From positions 1 through 64,000 of the forward strand of contig CALOCZ010000011.1 in assembly GCA_942491935.1 (NCBI GenBank): a stretch of DNA of 64,000 bases, in the 5' to 3' direction. Positions 47,011-57,462 of this stretch are shown here, piece after piece (the first letter of the stretch is position 1; every line of letters starts with the position of its first letter). The translations under genes were made by a program, and so were the position numbers. Below the pieces are notes generated by a model, which saw nothing but the letters and a program-made list of their open reading frames with translations, was not told the origin of the DNA and did no database searches. This DNA is from JAGTVG01 sp942491935. GTDB taxonomy: Bacteria > Bacteroidota > Bacteroidia > Cytophagales > Cyclobacteriaceae.

Positions 47011-47624
47011 CAAGACTTTTCCAGGAAAAGATAAGTGTAGCTTTTTTCATTGTCAATCAGGATGGATCTGGTATTTTCAAAAGTTTTTAAACAATCCAGT
47101 TTCAAGATCTCTTTCAGTACGCTCTCTGTTAGAAGATAGAAATCTTCGTTTCCCGAAAAATTTCTGCTTTCTTTATCGTTTTGTTGATGATTATGGGTCA
47201 GGCCAAATTGGCTTTGTACTGAAAGAAGCAGTAATCCGCCGAATTTCAACATACGAACCAATTGCTGGAACCATTTAAAAAAATCAGTCTGGTTTTTGGC
47301 TGAGTGTAAGACATTTATACAGATTATGGCATCGAAAAACTGATCAGGAAATGGATTTTCTTCAATAGCAAAATTTTGTATGTTCTCTACCTCAAAAGTT
47401 TTATTTAGTGATTTGCAATATAATTTAGCCATTTTTACAGCATCGGCATTATCATCAATACCGTATATATTGAAATCATTTTTAATGAAATAAACCATAT
47501 TGCGCCCTTCCCCGCATCCGGCATCCAGAATCTTCATTTGCTTGTGGAAGCGGTTTTTAAGAATCTGATCGATCAGGATCAGGTCAGCATTTCCCAATGC
47601 ACTATTGAGCATTTTTACATCCAT
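47007..47624 (-). CDS. Class I SAM-dependent methyltransferase
   Basis: This 205-residue protein contains the SAM-binding motif MKILDAGCGEGRNMVYF, the acidic IYGIDDNADAVKMAK that ends the second strand, and FFDAIICINVLHSAKN with the motif IV region. The C-terminal LLLLSVQSQFGLTHNHQQN carries a histidine pair. Such UbiE/Tam-like methyltransferases act on small molecules. The target is unknown. Confidence 0.88.
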   Translation of the reverse strand: MDVKMLNSALGNADLILIDQILKNRFHKQMKILDAGCGEGRNMVYFIKNDFNIYGIDDNADAVKMAKLYCKSLNKTFEVENIQNFAIEENPFPDQFFDAIICINVLHSAKNQTDFFKWFQQLVRMLKFGGLLLLSVQSQFGLTHNHQQNDKESRNFSGNEDFYLLTESVLKEILKLDCLKTFENTRSILIDNEKSYTYLFLEKSC

Positions 47625-47654
47625 ATTCCTGAAATGTCAAAAAAATCTGGCACT

Positions 47655-47686
47655 TTTGTTGATTATAGTAACAATTATAACGTTTG
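47655..47686 (+). promoter_or_regulatory. Candidate Bacteroidota-type promoter for the Prc protease gene
   Basis: TTTG at 47655-47658 and TAACGTTTG at 47678-47686 are separated by 19 bases. The usual phylum consensus is TTTG, 17-23 bases, TAnnTTTG; the second element here has one extra base. Position is about 58 bases upstream of the ATG. The call rests on pattern only. Confidence 0.4.
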
Positions 47687-47743
47687 TTATATCAATTGAA
47701 GCATATATTCGTTTAAATTCAAGTATAAATTTCTTTTTACAGA

Positions 47744-49798
47744 ATGAATAATTATAAAATCAGACGATTAATCCTGCCATTTGTTGTTCTATTCATATCG
47801 GTTGCCACAAGCAGTCACACGAATGATAATGATTCAGGAATATTAATGCCTACTGATCATCAGAAAAAGGTCAGCATGGTAGTATCCACTATTCTTGAAA
47901 AATATCATTTCAGGAAAATGCAGATCAATGATTCATTATCATCTATCATTTTTGACAATTATATTGATGGTTTTGATCCAAATAAAATCTACTTTCTTCA
48001 GGAAGATATAGATGGATTTGAGAAATACAGGTACACTATGGATGATGGCCTCAGGTCAGGTGATCTAACTGCAGCATTTGAAATATATAATGTATTTCAG
48101 GAAAGATATAAAACCAGGACTGAATACGCTATTCAACTAATCCAGGAAGAGTTTGATTACTCAAAGGATGAAGTGATTTTAATTGACCGGGAGAACACTG
48201 AGTGGGCCAGCAACAATGATGAGCTGGATAAATACTGGAGGAAATATATAAAAAATGAAAAGTTGACCAGGTTACTGAATGAAACGGAAGAGGAAAAAGT
48301 AGTTGAGAACCTGACTAAGAGGTATGAAAACCTACTCAACTGGCTGGTAAAACTTAAAAGCGACGATGTATTTCAAATTTATATGAATTCCGTTTCTGAA
48401 GTCTTTGATCCGCATACCAATTATTTCCTCCCAATAACTTATGATAACTTTATGATTGGGATGAGCCAGAGTCTTGAAGGAATTGGTGCCAGCTTGCAAT
48501 CCGATAATGAGTATACTAAGGTGGCCAATATATTACCCGGAGGGCCTGCGTTTAAAAGCAAACTTATTGTGAAGGATGACCGTATCGTGGGTGTTTCCCA
48601 GGGAGAAGATGGTGAATGGGTGGACATTATTGGATGGAGACTTGATGAGGCGGTAAAGATCATTCGTGGCCCCAAGGGATCAACTATACGTTTGAAAATT
48701 TTAAAAGGTGAAGATGGATCAAATGCAAAACCTGTGGAAATATCGCTTGTAAGAGATAAGATTAAAATTGAAGAAGCCGCCCCAACACAAGAGGTTATGA
48801 CCATCTATCGCGAAAGTAAGCCTTACCGAATAGGAGTAATTACCGTACCCTCTTTTTACCTGGATTTTGAAGGTCTCAGAAAGGGAGATCCTGACTATAA
48901 AAGCACTACAAAAGATGTTAAAAAATTACTGAGCAGTTTAGGGAACGATAGCATTGATGCAGTATTGCTTGATTTAAGAAATAATGGTGGCGGATCGCTT
49001 GCCGAAGCTATTGAACTTACCGGACTTTTCATTCCCGATGGACCTGTAGTTCAGATTAAAAACACAACCGGAAAGGTTGAGGTACAGGAAGATGAAGATG
49101 ACAAATTGTATTATGATGGCCCGCTGGCAGTATTGATCAACCGGTTTTCAGCATCCGCATCGGAAATCTTTTCTGGAGCTATACAGGACTATAAAAGGGG
49201 AGTAGTTATTGGCGAGCAATCTTACGGTAAAGGAACCGTGCAAAACCTTCTGGATATTGACAGGTTTCTGCCATCATGGGAGGAAGAACCCGGACAGGTG
49301 AAAATGACAATAGCCAAGTTTTACAGGATTACAGGTAGCAGTACTCAGAATAAAGGTGTAACCCCTGATATTGAATTGCCATCAAGGTTCAGTGCTGAGG
49401 AGTTTGGTGAGAGTGCCCTGCCAACTGCACTTCCATGGGACCAGATCTCATCATCAAAATTCACAACTATGAATTCAATCGACGATCATATCATTAGAAA
49501 ACTGGCAAAAGAACATGAAAAGCGATTGAAGGATGATCCTTATCTTATCGAGTTGATAAACCAGAATAATGACTTTAAGAAAATGCAGCATCTTAAGGAA
49601 TTAAGTTTGAACATGGAAGAAAGAAAAAATGAACAGGAAGAACTCGAGCAACTTAATGCAGATAGGGAAGCACTGTATGGAACACTCCGGGAGGGAGAGA
49701 CAGATGAAGTCATTTTTGAAGATAGCGAAGTTGAAGATGCTTACCTAAGGGAAGGACTAAACATTATAGCCGACTGGCTGACTTTTAGAATTGGATAA
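47744..49798 (+). CDS. prc: Prc/Tsp-type carboxy-terminal processing protease (S41A)
   Basis: This 684-residue exported protease has a signal region and an N-terminal helical domain. The PDZ domain follows near residues 235-330 (GIGASLQSDNEYTKVANILPGGPAFKSKL). The S41 catalytic domain has LDLRNNGGGSLAEAIELTGLFI, the nucleophile in NRFSASASEIFSGAIQDY and the general-base Lys in GEQSYGKGTVQN. The C-terminal DUF3340-like helical region contains EEFGESALPTALPWDQI. It degrades periplasmic proteins with misfolded or tagged tails. It lies upstream of the aminotransferase gene and is probably cotranscribed with it. Confidence 0.92.
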   Translation: MNNYKIRRLILPFVVLFISVATSSHTNDNDSGILMPTDHQKKVSMVVSTILEKYHFRKMQINDSLSSIIFDNYIDGFDPNKIYFLQEDIDGFEKYRYTMDDGLRSGDLTAAFEIYNVFQERYKTRTEYAIQLIQEEFDYSKDEVILIDRENTEWASNNDELDKYWRKYIKNEKLTRLLNETEEEKVVENLTKRYENLLNWLVKLKSDDVFQIYMNSVSEVFDPHTNYFLPITYDNFMIGMSQSLEGIGASLQSDNEYTKVANILPGGPAFKSKLIVKDDRIVGVSQGEDGEWVDIIGWRLDEAVKIIRGPKGSTIRLKILKGEDGSNAKPVEISLVRDKIKIEEAAPTQEVMTIYRESKPYRIGVITVPSFYLDFEGLRKGDPDYKSTTKDVKKLLSSLGNDSIDAVLLDLRNNGGGSLAEAIELTGLFIPDGPVVQIKNTTGKVEVQEDEDDKLYYDGPLAVLINRFSASASEIFSGAIQDYKRGVVIGEQSYGKGTVQNLLDIDRFLPSWEEEPGQVKMTIAKFYRITGSSTQNKGVTPDIELPSRFSAEEFGESALPTALPWDQISSSKFTTMNSIDDHIIRKLAKEHEKRLKDDPYLIELINQNNDFKKMQHLKELSLNMEERKNEQEELEQLNADREALYGTLREGETDEVIFEDSEVEDAYLREGLNIIADWLTFRIG

Positions 49799-49810
49799 AG
49801 ATTTGGCATT

Positions 49811-50992
49811 ATGGATTCAACACAAGAGTTAGAAAAGTCATATCATTTTGACTTATACCGCCGGTTGCCTGTTACCCTCGTAAAAGGTAAAGGCATTTAC
49901 GTATGGGACTCAAAAGGAGATAAATACCTGGATTTTCTTTCAGGAATTGCGGTTAATGCACTTGGCCACAGCCATCCTGCTATAGTCAAGGCTATCAGAA
50001 TTCAATCACAGAGATTAATTCACACGTCAAATATATATTATACCATTCCCCAGGCACGACTGGCCAAACTTCTTTGTGGCTTGAGTGGATATGAAAGAGT
50101 CTTCTTTTGTAATTCGGGATTGGAGGCAAATGAAGCTGCCATTAAACTTGCACGTAAGATAGGGAATCAAAAAGGGAAAAAGGGTCCTATCGTTTCTTTT
50201 ACCGGAGCTTTTCACGGAAGGTCTGTTGCTTCCATATCGATGGGATCAGAAAAATTACAAAAGGGTTTTGCTCCTTTACCTGCGGGATTTCTGAAATTAC
50301 CATTTAATGACCTGAAGGCTGCTAAAGAAAATATAAACAAGGATACAATAGCAGTATTTGTTGAAGCTGTACAGGGAGAAGGAGGTGTTATTCCTGCTCA
50401 AAAGGATTTTATTACAGCACTTCATCAACATTGCAAGGAGAATGATGTCCTCCTTATTTTTGATGAGATACAAACCGGTTTCGGACGAACTGGTAATTTG
50501 TTTGGTCATATGCATTTTGGAATAAAGCCCGATATCATAACAGTTGCAAAAGCCCTTGGTGGCGGTTTCCCAATTGGGGCTGTATTGACTACCGATGAAA
50601 TATCCAGAGGTTTTACATATGGTGACCATGGTACAACATTTGGTGGGAATCCCCTGGCATGTAGTGTAGCTGAAGCAGTCGTTACTACCATAATAAACAA
50701 GGAACTCATTGAAAATGCCCAAAAGCAGGGCATGTATTTATTGTCCAGGTTAGAAAAAATGACCAGGAAATTATCTATTGTAAATGAAGTTAGGGGAATG
50801 GGGCTTATGGTTGGAATTGAACTTAAAGTTCCATGCCGACCGATTATGATAAAAATGCTGGAAAGAGGGTTCCTTGTAAACTGTACCGCTGAAAAAACAA
50901 TCAGGCTTTTACCTCCCTTAATCGTAAGAAAGAGGGAAATTGATAGCCTGGTCAAAAACTTATACCGCGTTTTATCGAGGGAGAAGATATAG
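49811..50992 (+). CDS. Class III aminotransferase (acetylornithine aminotransferase-like)
   Basis: This 393-residue PLP enzyme contains DFLSGIAVNALGHSHPAIVKAI, GLEANEAAIKLARK, TGAFHGRSVASISMGS, LLIFDEIQTGFGRTGNLFGH and TVAKALGGGFPIGAVL with the PLP-binding Lys. THGTTFGGNPLACSVAEAVV follows. Such enzymes include ArgD, GabT and ornithine aminotransferase; sequence similarity by eye favours ArgD-like. The start lies 12 bases after the Prc stop. No other arginine gene is adjacent, so ornithine or related omega-amino acids are equally possible. Confidence 0.9.
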   Translation: MDSTQELEKSYHFDLYRRLPVTLVKGKGIYVWDSKGDKYLDFLSGIAVNALGHSHPAIVKAIRIQSQRLIHTSNIYYTIPQARLAKLLCGLSGYERVFFCNSGLEANEAAIKLARKIGNQKGKKGPIVSFTGAFHGRSVASISMGSEKLQKGFAPLPAGFLKLPFNDLKAAKENINKDTIAVFVEAVQGEGGVIPAQKDFITALHQHCKENDVLLIFDEIQTGFGRTGNLFGHMHFGIKPDIITVAKALGGGFPIGAVLTTDEISRGFTYGDHGTTFGGNPLACSVAEAVVTTIINKELIENAQKQGMYLLSRLEKMTRKLSIVNEVRGMGLMVGIELKVPCRPIMIKMLERGFLVNCTAEKTIRLLPPLIVRKREIDSLVKNLYRVLSREKI

Positions 50993-51082
50993 TCAGTCCT
51001 TTTGCTGACATTTTTTGAATGAAATAGATTTAACGGATTAATATTTTTTTTAACTAGAATTCAATAAATCAGCAAGATTTTG

Positions 51083-51090
51083 TATTTTTG
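51083..51090 (+). promoter_or_regulatory. Candidate -7 element upstream of gltB
   Basis: TATTTTTG at 51083-51090 matches the phylum's TAnnTTTG element and lies 177 bases upstream of the gltB ATG. A matching TTTG element is not seen at the usual spacing, so the assignment is weak. If correct it would give a long 5' leader that contains the hairpin at 51133-51165. Confidence 0.35.
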
Positions 51091-51132
51091 AGGGCTTTTA
51101 CTCTAAAAAATTGCAACTTTGCAAGTTTTTAC

Positions 51133-51165
51133 CCGGAAAGCAATATTTTATTGCAAGCATTCCGG
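51133..51165 (+). promoter_or_regulatory. Two-stem hairpin in the gltB leader
   Basis: CCGGA at 51133-51137 pairs with TCCGG at 51161-51165, and inside it GCAATA pairs with TATTGC. The structure lies about 100 bases upstream of the gltB ATG and is not followed by a T-run. It could be a regulatory leader hairpin or chance. It does not match a riboswitch I recognise. Confidence 0.4.
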
Positions 51166-51266
51166 TCATTTCAATATAATATTCTGTTAAGAATAGATCT
51201 GTAAGCAATAATAATTTGCTTTTGCAGGTATTGGGTTAAGATAATTTTTTATAAAATTTCAAATAG

Positions 51267-54200
51267 ATGACAATACAGAAGAGAAAAGGACTGTATGATC
51301 CAAGTATGGAACATGATGCGTGTGGGATTGGTTTTCTTGCCAATCTGAAAGCAAAGCGGACTCATAAGCTGGTTGAGGACTCGCTAATCATGCTGAGGAA
51401 TATGGAGCATCGTGGTGGTTGTGGCTGTGAGCCGGAGACAGGTGATGGGGCAGGTATTCTGGTCCAGATTCCTCATGAGTTTTTCGAGAAGGAATGTGCC
51501 AAAATTGATATAGAATTACCTGAACAGGGTAAATATGGAGTTGGAATGCTATTCTTCCCCAAGGACGAAAACATCAAGGAAGAATGCAGGACCATTCTCA
51601 ATATAAATATCAGGAAGATGGGCTTTAAATTATTGGGTTACCGTAAGGTTCCAATTAATAATGAAGGCGTTGGCAATACAGCTTTATCGTTAGAGCCTCA
51701 GATAGAGCAAGTATTCGTGACCCATGAGGAAATTTGTGATGATCCTGAAGCTTTAGAAAGGAAATTATACGTTTTAAGACGTCATACGACCCATACAATT
51801 GCTAATAATGTTAAAGGAAATAATGGATTTTTCTATATCCCAACATTTTCCAGCAAGACCATATCTTATAAAGGACAACTTACTACATTTCAGTTGGAAT
51901 CTTATTTTACTGACTTGATGGATCCGAATGTACTGTCTGCATTTGCGTTGATCCATTCAAGATTTTCTACCAATACTTTCCCCAACTGGAAACTTGCCCA
52001 ACCATTCCGTTATATTGCCCATAATGGTGAGATCAATACTATTAAGGGTAATGTAAACTGGATGCTTTCCAATCAGACACTGCTTGAATCTACCCTTTTT
52101 ACTAAAGAAGAAATACAAATGCTTCTTCCTATATGTGATTCATATCATTCAGATTCAGCAAATCTTGATGCAGTGATCGAATTACTGGTTATGGGTGGAA
52201 GGTCACTTCCACATGTTATGATGATGTTAATTCCTGAAGCATGGCAGGAACATGATCAAATGGATCAGAAAAGGAAGGAGTTTTATCAATATCATGCTGC
52301 CTTAATGGAGCCTTGGGATGGTCCGGCCTCCATATGCTTTACAGATGGAAAAATCGTGGGCGCTACCCTGGATAGAAATGGTTTACGGCCTTCCCGGTAT
52401 TGCCTCACTGAAGATGGTCTTGTAGTCATGGCATCAGAAGCCGGAGCGCTTCCTGTTGATCAGTCAAAGGTTGTGCTAAAGGGAAGACTTCAACCAGGAA
52501 GGATGTTTATAGCAGACCTTGAAAAGGGAAGGATCGTAAGTGATGAAGAGGTGAAGGAAGAAATCATTTCAATGAAACCATTTGATGAATGGATCAAATA
52601 CAATGAGATAGGGATAGATGAAATTCCCGAGGTTGAAGAGGATAGCCATCCATATGATCCCACATCTTTACTCAATAAACAAAGGGCTTTTGGCTATACT
52701 TCCGAAGATTTAAAAATGATACTGGCACCCATGATAGAAGATGGTAAAGAACCGATCGGTTCTATGGGCGCAGATACACCATTGGCCGTATTATCCCATA
52801 AGAGCCAACATCTTTCCAGTTATTTTAAGCAGTTGTTTGCCCAGGTCAGCAACCCACCAATAGATCCCCTCCGTGAGCGGATTGTCATGTCGTTATATAC
52901 AAGCCTGGGGAGAACCTGGAACATATTGTCTCAAACGCCACTTCATGTCAAGCAGATATATTTACCTCAACCAGTTATCAGCAATTCTGAGCTTAATAAA
53001 ATTAGACATATTAAACATACGAATTTCAGGGTTAGCAGCATTGATATAACATTCGATCCCAAAGAAGGAAAGAAAGGATTGGAAAGCGCCATTAAGAGGA
53101 TCTGCAATGATGCTGATTTTGGCATTATTCACGATGGAGCTAACATTCTAATACTTTCTGACAGGGCAACAGGTAAGGACAAGGCTCCAATACCCTCATT
53201 ACTTGCAGTAGGTGCAATCCATCATCATCTGGTTAAAAATGGGCGAAGGGTCAGGGCCGGTCTTGTGCTTGAAGCAGGTGATATCTGGGAAACACATCAT
53301 TATGCAACTCTCATAGGATATGGGGCCAACGCTGTTAATCCATACCTTGTCCTGGATACTGTAAGGAACATACATGATAGCACACTTATCAGTAAGGAGC
53401 TAACGCCTGAACAAGCTGAGAAGAACTATATCAAAGCTGTTGGCGGAGGATTATTAAAGATATTTTCTAAAATGGGAATATCTACACTACAATCTTACCA
53501 CGGTGCGCAGATCTTTGAAGCCATTGGATTGAGCAAATCAGTTGTTGATAAATATTTTACAGGAACTGTTTCGAGAATTGAAGGCCTTGATCTCGAGGGC
53601 ATTGCTAAGGAAATTCTTGTCCGACATAGATTGGCCTTCCCTGAAAAGCCTATTCCGGTTAACACCCTGGAGGTTGGTGGAGTATACCAGTGGATGAGAC
53701 GTGGAGAGGAGCACCTGTTCAATCCGGATACTATCTCACTCTTACAACAAGCCTCCAGAAATGACAGTTATGAAATATATAAGCAATACGCTGAAAAAGT
53801 AAACATTCAATCTGAGAAGGCTATTACACTAAGAAGCCTGCTGCAGTTTTCTGAAAGAGATCCTATACCACTGGAGGAAGTTGAACCTAAGGAAGAGATA
53901 TTCAAAAGGTTTGCAACAGGGGCCATGTCATTTGGTTCTATTTCTCATGAAGCCCACTCCACCCTGGCCATTGCCATGAACCGGATTGGAGCTAAGAGCA
54001 ATAGTGGCGAAGGAGGAGAAGATGAAATTCGGTTTGAACGCAAAAAGAATGGAGATTGGGAACGATCAGCCATTAAGCAAGTGGCTTCCGGACGGTTTGG
54101 TGTGACAAGTAATTATCTTACTAACGCCAATGAACTTCAGATTAAAATTGCCCAGGGAGCGAAACCAGGTGAAGGGGGCCAATTGCCGGGACATAAGGTG

Positions 54201-55790
54201 GATGAATGGATCGGTCGTGTTAGACATTCTACACCTGGAGTAGGATTGATTTCTCCACCCCCGCATCACGATATTTATTCTATTGAGGACCTTGCCCAGT
54301 TGATATTCGATCTTAAGAATGCCAACAGAGAAGCAAGGATAAATGTTAAACTGGTATCTGAAATTGGTGTGGGAACCATTGCCGCTGGTGTAGCCAAAGG
54401 CAAAGCCGATGTGGTATTGATAAGTGGATTTGATGGTGGCACCGGTGCATCGCCAATGAGTTCAATCCGGCATGCCGGATTACCGTGGGAGCTTGGCTTG
54501 TCAGAAACACATCAGACCCTTGTACTTAATGACCTTAGAAGTCGCATCACAGTTCAGGTGGATGGTCAGATGCGAACAGGAAGAGACTTAGCGATCGCTA
54601 CTCTATTAGGCGCTGAAGAATGGGGTGTAGCTACTGCTGCATTGGTTGTAGAAGGCTGTATTTTGATGAGAAAATGTCATATGAATACCTGTCCTGTAGG
54701 AATAGCGACTCAGAGACCGGAATTACGTAAAGTATTTTCAGGAAATCCAGACCATGTGGTGAATTTCTTCACCTTCCTGGCCGAAGAACTGAGAGAAATA
54801 ATGGCTGGGCTTGGATTCAGGACCATCAATGAAATGGTGGGACAAGCTGACATTCTCAGGGTTAAAGAAGACCTCGATTTCTGGAAATTGAAAACCCTGG
54901 ATCTGAAACCGATCATAACAAAGATAGACGCACCAGAAACAGTAGGTTTATACAAACAGATGGAGCAGGATCATGAACTTGACCGGATCCTGGATCTGAC
55001 GCTTATTGATATTTCGAAACAAGCTTTGGAAAATGCTGAACCTGTCACTGCAGAATTTGATATCCGGAATACTGACCGGGCAGTAGGCGCCATGTTATCG
55101 AATGAGATCTCCAAGAAATTTGGAAGTGTAGGATTGCCTGAGGGAACCATAAATATCAAATTAAGAGGATCAGCTGGACAGAGTTTTGGAGCCTTCAGTA
55201 CAAAAGGAGTACGATTTGAGCTTGAGGGCGAAGCCAATGATTATTACGGAAAAGGATTGTCTGGTGCTCAATTGATAATTTACCCTGATCGAAATGCAAA
55301 GTTTGAAGCCAAAAAGAATATAATTATAGGAAATGTCGCATTTTACGGAGCTACTTCCGGTGAGGCTTATATCCGCGGTATGGCAGGTGAACGTTTCTGT
55401 GTAAGGAATTCTGGTGTTACAGCTGTTGTTGAAGGTGTGGGTGATCATGGATGTGAATACATGACCGGTGGTTATGCTATTATCTTAGGGCCAACAGGAA
55501 GGAACTTTGCCGCTGGAATGAGTGGTGGGGTAGCTTACGTATATGATCCCGAAAATATATTCTCTATCAATTGTAATAAAGAGATGGTTGATTTTGATCC
55601 TTTGGAAGAAGAAGATTTAGGTAGATTACAAAGGCTTATTAAAAATCATCGATCTTTTACCAACAGTGGCATAGCCAAAGATATTTTAGAAGATTTTGAA
55701 AATGCTGTTCAGAGTTTTGTAAAGGTAATGCCAAGGGATTATAAAGCAGTATTATTAAAGAATAAAGCAAAAGAACAGGCAATAGTTTAA
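51267..55790 (+). CDS. gltB: Glutamate synthase large subunit
   Basis: GltB transfers the amide of glutamine to 2-oxoglutarate, giving two glutamates. The class II glutaminase domain starts with a propeptide of 18 residues and the nucleophile C19 in HDACGIGFLAN. The central and FMN-binding synthase domains follow, with GISTLQSYHGAQIFEAIGL, SFGSISHEAHSTLAIAMNRIGAKSN, and the 3Fe-4S cysteines in CILMRKCHMNTCPVGIATQ. The C-terminal GXGXG beta-helix domain contains LRGSAGQSFGAFSTKGV. Length, 1507 residues, is complete. The small subunit gltD follows after 13 bases. Confidence 0.97.
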   Translation: MTIQKRKGLYDPSMEHDACGIGFLANLKAKRTHKLVEDSLIMLRNMEHRGGCGCEPETGDGAGILVQIPHEFFEKECAKIDIELPEQGKYGVGMLFFPKDENIKEECRTILNINIRKMGFKLLGYRKVPINNEGVGNTALSLEPQIEQVFVTHEEICDDPEALERKLYVLRRHTTHTIANNVKGNNGFFYIPTFSSKTISYKGQLTTFQLESYFTDLMDPNVLSAFALIHSRFSTNTFPNWKLAQPFRYIAHNGEINTIKGNVNWMLSNQTLLESTLFTKEEIQMLLPICDSYHSDSANLDAVIELLVMGGRSLPHVMMMLIPEAWQEHDQMDQKRKEFYQYHAALMEPWDGPASICFTDGKIVGATLDRNGLRPSRYCLTEDGLVVMASEAGALPVDQSKVVLKGRLQPGRMFIADLEKGRIVSDEEVKEEIISMKPFDEWIKYNEIGIDEIPEVEEDSHPYDPTSLLNKQRAFGYTSEDLKMILAPMIEDGKEPIGSMGADTPLAVLSHKSQHLSSYFKQLFAQVSNPPIDPLRERIVMSLYTSLGRTWNILSQTPLHVKQIYLPQPVISNSELNKIRHIKHTNFRVSSIDITFDPKEGKKGLESAIKRICNDADFGIIHDGANILILSDRATGKDKAPIPSLLAVGAIHHHLVKNGRRVRAGLVLEAGDIWETHHYATLIGYGANAVNPYLVLDTVRNIHDSTLISKELTPEQAEKNYIKAVGGGLLKIFSKMGISTLQSYHGAQIFEAIGLSKSVVDKYFTGTVSRIEGLDLEGIAKEILVRHRLAFPEKPIPVNTLEVGGVYQWMRRGEEHLFNPDTISLLQQASRNDSYEIYKQYAEKVNIQSEKAITLRSLLQFSERDPIPLEEVEPKEEIFKRFATGAMSFGSISHEAHSTLAIAMNRIGAKSNSGEGGEDEIRFERKKNGDWERSAIKQVASGRFGVTSNYLTNANELQIKIAQGAKPGEGGQLPGHKVDEWIGRVRHSTPGVGLISPPPHHDIYSIEDLAQLIFDLKNANREARINVKLVSEIGVGTIAAGVAKGKADVVLISGFDGGTGASPMSSIRHAGLPWELGLSETHQTLVLNDLRSRITVQVDGQMRTGRDLAIATLLGAEEWGVATAALVVEGCILMRKCHMNTCPVGIATQRPELRKVFSGNPDHVVNFFTFLAEELREIMAGLGFRTINEMVGQADILRVKEDLDFWKLKTLDLKPIITKIDAPETVGLYKQMEQDHELDRILDLTLIDISKQALENAEPVTAEFDIRNTDRAVGAMLSNEISKKFGSVGLPEGTINIKLRGSAGQSFGAFSTKGVRFELEGEANDYYGKGLSGAQLIIYPDRNAKFEAKKNIIIGNVAFYGATSGEAYIRGMAGERFCVRNSGVTAVVEGVGDHGCEYMTGGYAIILGPTGRNFAAGMSGGVAYVYDPENIFSINCNKEMVDFDPLEEEDLGRLQRLIKNHRSFTNSGIAKDILEDFENAVQSFVKVMPRDYKAVLLKNKAKEQAIV

Positions 55791-55803
55791 GATTAAAATA
55801 TAG

Positions 55804-57276
55804 ATGGGAAAGCCAACTGGATTTTTAGAATTTGACAGGGAATTGCCAAAGGCAAAAGATTCCAAGGAAAGAATAAAAGATTATAAGGAAATATACCTGG
55901 ATTTTGGTGATCAGAAAACCTTAGATCAGGCAGCAAGATGTATGGACTGTGGGGTACCATTTTGTCATAGTGGTTGTCCTCTTGGGAATATTATTCCTGA
56001 GTTCAATGATGCTGTCTACAAAGAAGATTGGGAAAAAGCCTATCAGATCCTGAGCTCCACCAATAATTTTCCAGAGTTCACTGGAAGGATATGCCCGGCA
56101 CCCTGCGAAGCCTCTTGTGTTTTGGGTATCAATAATCCTCCTGTTACTATAGAGTATATTGAGAAATCTATTGTAGAGAAAGCCTTTGAATTAGGACTTG
56201 TTAAACCACATATTCCTGCTAAAAGAACAGGTAAAAAAGTCGCTATTGTAGGTTCCGGGCCTGCTGGCCTGGCCGCAGCCTCTCAGATGAATAAAGCAGG
56301 GCATTGGGTTACTGTATTTGAAAGGGACGACCGAATTGGTGGATTGTTGCGATATGGCATTCCTGATTTTAAACTGGAAAAATGGGTGATTGACAGAAGA
56401 ATCAACTTAATGATGGAAGCCGGTATTGTATTTAAGACCAATTCTGAAGTTGGCAAAAACGTGAATGCCAACGAATTGATGGTCGAATATGATGCCATTT
56501 TATTATGCGGAGGTTCTACTGTTCCCAGAGATCTTCCGATTCCTGGGAGGGACTTAAAAGGCATCCATTTCGCGATGGAATTCCTTACTCAACAAAACAA
56601 ACGAGTTGCAGGAGACAAATTCATGAGAAAAGACGAGATTTTTGCTACCGACAAAAATGTTATCGTAATTGGTGGAGGTGATACCGGATCAGATTGCGTT
56701 GGTACGTCTAACCGCCACGGAGCTAAATCAGTAACACAACTCGAATTATTGGCAAAACCTCCTGATAACAGAAATGGAAATAATCCCTGGCCTCAATGGC
56801 CAATGATATTAAGGACTTCTTCATCCCATGAAGAAGGATGCGAACGACATTGGTCGATTTTGACCAAGGAGTTCGTCTCTGATAATAAAGGTCATGTTAA
56901 AGGACTTAAAGTGGTGGATATTAAATGGACTGCAAATAAAAATACCGGCAGATCAGAATTCAAAGAAGTTCCCGGAACTGAAAGGACACTACCTTGCGAT
57001 CTTGCATTGCTTTCAATAGGATTCGTACATCCGGAACATGATAATGTGATTGGTCAACTTGAAATCTCTGTTGATGACCGTGGAAATGTAGCTGACAACG
57101 GATATCAAACCAATAATGATAAGGTGTTTACTGCAGGGGATATGCGAAAGGGGCAATCACTTGTTGTGTGGGCCATTGCTGAAGGAAGAGAAGCTGCCAG
57201 AAGTGCAGACCGCTTCCTGATGGGAGAGAAATCTCTTCTTGAAGCAAGAGACGAATCCTTGTGGGAACTTGCCTGA
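55804..57276 (+). CDS. gltD: Glutamate synthase small subunit
   Basis: GltD supplies electrons to GltB from NAD(P)H through FAD and two 4Fe-4S clusters. The N-terminal cysteine motifs are CMDCGVPFCHSGCPLGN and CPAPCEASCVLG. The FAD site is KKVAIVGSGPAGLAAASQM, the NAD(P)H site is VIVIGGGDTGSDCVGTS, and the C-terminal FTAGDMRKGQSLVVWAIAEGREAA closes the FAD site. Length, 490 residues, is normal. It forms an operon with gltB and is followed by a probable terminator. Confidence 0.97.
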   Translation: MGKPTGFLEFDRELPKAKDSKERIKDYKEIYLDFGDQKTLDQAARCMDCGVPFCHSGCPLGNIIPEFNDAVYKEDWEKAYQILSSTNNFPEFTGRICPAPCEASCVLGINNPPVTIEYIEKSIVEKAFELGLVKPHIPAKRTGKKVAIVGSGPAGLAAASQMNKAGHWVTVFERDDRIGGLLRYGIPDFKLEKWVIDRRINLMMEAGIVFKTNSEVGKNVNANELMVEYDAILLCGGSTVPRDLPIPGRDLKGIHFAMEFLTQQNKRVAGDKFMRKDEIFATDKNVIVIGGGDTGSDCVGTSNRHGAKSVTQLELLAKPPDNRNGNNPWPQWPMILRTSSSHEEGCERHWSILTKEFVSDNKGHVKGLKVVDIKWTANKNTGRSEFKEVPGTERTLPCDLALLSIGFVHPEHDNVIGQLEISVDDRGNVADNGYQTNNDKVFTAGDMRKGQSLVVWAIAEGREAARSADRFLMGEKSLLEARDESLWELA

Positions 57277-57296
57277 ATCAATAAATATAACGATCT

Positions 57297-57344
57297 AAAA
57301 AAGGGATTCAATTCTAATTTATTGGGTCCTTTTGTGTTTTTTTT
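57297..57344 (+). terminator. Probable terminator after gltBD
   Basis: AAAAGG near 57300-57305 can pair with CCTTTT near 57328-57333 through an imperfect stem, followed by GTGTTTTTTTT. It lies 20 bases after the gltD stop. The stem has mismatches, so this is probable and not certain. Confidence 0.6.
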
Positions 57345-57462
57345 AAGTACTACAGTCCCGAATTATTGTGAAAAAATTTTTAATTTTCATTAAAAATATT
57401 ACATTTAAAGCTTCCATTTGCTTTGTGTTAATTTCATTTATACCAAAAATTTTTGTTCTTGA

